A DNA stretch of 33,011 nucleotides from Nocardia pseudovaccinii NBRC 100343 (GTDB lineage: Bacteria; Actinomycetota; Actinomycetes; Mycobacteriales; Mycobacteriaceae): contig NZ_BDBY01000094.1 in assembly GCF_001613225.1 (NCBI RefSeq), positions 1 to 33,011 of the forward strand. The letters are read 5' to 3'. Position numbers and translations under genes: made by a program. Within the stretch, counting starts at the first letter, position 1; the number at the start of each line of letters is the position of its first letter. Below the pieces are notes generated by a model, which had not been told where the DNA came from, searched no databases, and worked only from the letters and a program-made list of their open reading frames with translations. This document shows positions 31,642 through 33,011 of this stretch, piece after piece.

Positions 31642-32532
31642 ATGTCGTCGCAGCGTTGGTGTCTCGTCCAATTCGTCGAGAACAACCGGGCCGAGCCGAG
31701 CATCGGCGTGCTCGCGGACGGCAAAGTCGGTCGAGCGCCGCAGTCGCTGTCGGGTCGCACCCTCCTGGAAGTCTTCGACCGGTGGGAGGAGTTCACGCCA
31801 CTACTCCAGAATCTCCGGCTCTCGGCACTCGAGGTCGTGCCCGACGCCGACCTGGTCGCCCCCCTCACCTACCCCCGCAAGATCCTCTGCGCCGGGGCGA
31901 ACTACTACGGACACGCGCAGGAGATGGGCACACAGCGCCCGGACCCGGACGGCGAGCCGTTCTTCTTCCTCAAACCACCGACAACGACAGTGGTGAGCGC
32001 GCACGACGACGTGCGGCTGCCGGATGACGCAGACGTGGACTGGGAGGCCGAGCTGGCCGTCGTCATCGGCACGGGCGGGCGCGATATCGACGAGCGAACA
32101 GCCCTCGAGCACGTCGCGGGCTACACCGTCGCCAACGACCTGTCCGCACGCGGACGGTTTCCGAGGAAGGATGCGGTCCTTCCGCCATTCGGCTGGGACT
32201 GGTTCCAGCACAAGGCATTCGACGGATCGTGCCCGCTGGGCCCGGGAATCGTCCCCAGCTGGCAGATCGACGACCCGCATGACCTCACACTTCGGCTGAC
32301 CGTCAACGGGGAGATCAAACAGGAAGCATCCACCGCCGACATGGTGATCACGGTGCCACGGCTGATCGCCGCCGCGAGCCGCGTTCTGACACTCGAGCCA
32401 GGTGACGTCATCCTGACCGGAACACCGGCCGGGGTGGGCATGCCGCACCAGACCTTCCTGCACGTCGGCGACCTGGTCGTCACCGAGATCGACGGGATCG
32501 GCCGACTGGAGAACAGAATGGTGGCGTCATGA
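31642..32532 (+). CDS. Fumarylacetoacetate hydrolase family protein
   Basis: A 296-residue FAH-superfamily enzyme. ILCAGANYYGHAQEMG (81-96) is the active-site entry. DWEAELAVVIG gives metal ligands Glu135 and Glu137, and VANDLSARGRF gives Asp166. ILTGTPAGVGMP (257-268) closes the core. It would use Mg2+ or Mn2+ to hydrolyse or decarboxylate a 2-oxo acid, acylpyruvate or similar catabolic intermediate. NDLSARGRF differs from the more usual NDxSARDxQ, a possible substrate shift. AAGGGG is four to five bases before the ATG. The stop overlaps the start of the following IclR gene (ATGA), so the two are one operon. This two-gene layout, with another IclR on the other side, is typical of a ring-cleavage or 2-oxo-acid catabolic locus. 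Confidence 0.92.
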   Translation: MSSQRWCLVQFVENNRAEPSIGVLADGKVGRAPQSLSGRTLLEVFDRWEEFTPLLQNLRLSALEVVPDADLVAPLTYPRKILCAGANYYGHAQEMGTQRPDPDGEPFFFLKPPTTTVVSAHDDVRLPDDADVDWEAELAVVIGTGGRDIDERTALEHVAGYTVANDLSARGRFPRKDAVLPPFGWDWFQHKAFDGSCPLGPGIVPSWQIDDPHDLTLRLTVNGEIKQEASTADMVITVPRLIAAASRVLTLEPGDVILTGTPAGVGMPHQTFLHVGDLVVTEIDGIGRLENRMVAS

Positions 32533-33011
32533 CCACGGCGACAATGCCGTCGCACGAGTCGGTCTCCTCAGCCGAGAACGTCCTCACACTCCTCATTGCC
32601 CTCCGCGAGAACGGCCGGATGCGAGTGGCCGAGGCCGCCGAACTGCTGTCGGTGACGCCCCCTACCGCACACCGGCTGTTATCCACCCTCAAGCGACACG
32701 ACTTCGCTGAACAGGACCGGAAACGCGTCTACCTGCCGGGACCTCGGCTGGCGCAGTTGCCGTCGGGCGCCGAGCCGCCGCACGACCTGGGCGTCCTGTC
32801 CCACGCCTATTTGGCTGCGCTATCGCGCAAGGTAGGCAACACAGCTTTTCTGGTGACGTTGCAGGGCAACGGCTGCCGCTTCATCGACGGCGTGGAGAGC
32901 AACCGCGCGCTCCGAGTCGGCAGTCGGGTCGGACTCCTCCTCCCCGCGCACACCACGTCGGGTGGCAAGGTACTTCTGGCCCAGCTTCCGGACACCGAAC
33001 TGGTCGCGCTA
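32529..33011 (+). CDS. IclR-family transcriptional regulator (cut by window edge)
   Basis: The frame is open from the ATG at 32529 to the window end, 161 codons. ENVLTLLIALRENGRMRVAE, then AAELLSVTPPTAHRLLSTLK is the IclR winged helix (about 16-55). The effector domain starts with SHAYLAALSRKVGNTAFLVT and reaches LLPAHTTSGGKVLLAQ, where IclR proteins have the L-x-A-T-A-x-G-K-A motif. The gene overlaps the FAH gene by ATGA and is translationally coupled to it. It is not close in sequence to the IclR protein encoded at 30677-31462, so this is not a recent duplication. The C-terminal third is outside the window. Confidence 0.9.
   Translation, partial: MTTATMPSHESVSSAENVLTLLIALRENGRMRVAEAAELLSVTPPTAHRLLSTLKRHDFAEQDRKRVYLPGPRLAQLPSGAEPPHDLGVLSHAYLAALSRKVGNTAFLVTLQGNGCRFIDGVESNRALRVGSRVGLLLPAHTTSGGKVLLAQLPDTELVAL

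Overview
The window is GC-rich (clearly above 60% G+C by eye), with GTG starts, strong GGAGG-type ribosome binding sites and several ATGA stop/start overlaps. The gene content (frdABCD, a DUF6131-type micro-protein, a FAD amine oxidase, an endoglycoceramidase-like GH5, paired P450s, many TetR/IclR regulators) fits an actinomycete of the Mycobacteriales, most like Nocardia or Rhodococcus. The genus is an inference. No rRNA, tRNA, CRISPR array, insertion sequence or phage gene was recognised.

Layout. (a) 1-5204: a small secondary-metabolism-like locus. An acyl carrier protein (cut by the left edge), a three-His-box membrane desaturase and a FAD-dependent oxidoreductase lie on the minus strand. 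Two overlapping cytochrome P450 genes diverge from them. The desaturase stop codon abuts the ACP ribosome binding site, so a fatty acyl chain may be desaturated while carried on the ACP and then oxidised. (b) 5288-10434: exported and oxidative enzymes: an endoglycoceramidase-like GH5, a trypsin-like lipoprotein, an amine oxidase and a small secreted protein. (c) 10587-14046: a TIR domain - transmembrane helix - 14 x WD40 protein and a small multi-TM partner. This is the best candidate for an immune or abortive-infection system. (d) 14120-17902: a TetR-controlled operon of an alpha/beta hydrolase, a FAH-family enzyme and an MBL-fold hydrolase, with a repeated palindromic element between the divergent promoters.

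(e) 18050-20057: a stress-type group of a DUF6131-like micro-protein, an SRPBCC protein and a CsbD-like remnant, then an endonuclease/exonuclease/phosphatase-fold enzyme. (f) 20286-23632: an intracellular subtilase with an N-terminal winged-helix-like region, a large alpha/beta hydrolase immediately downstream, and a decayed phospholipase-D-like fragment. Together these look like a protease-plus-lipase conflict module that has not been named as far as I know. (g) 23681-27168: the fumarate reductase operon, 77-aa Cys protein-frdA-frdB-frdC-frdD, with palindromes in its leader. (h) 27169-27900: 0.7 kb without a convincing gene. (i) 27901-33011: a CocE/NonD-family hydrolase with a TetR regulator and a triple half-site operator, then an IclR regulator divergent from a FAH-family gene that overlaps a second IclR gene (cut by the right edge), probably a catabolic locus.

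All functional names come from motifs read by eye in the translations. No database search was possible.
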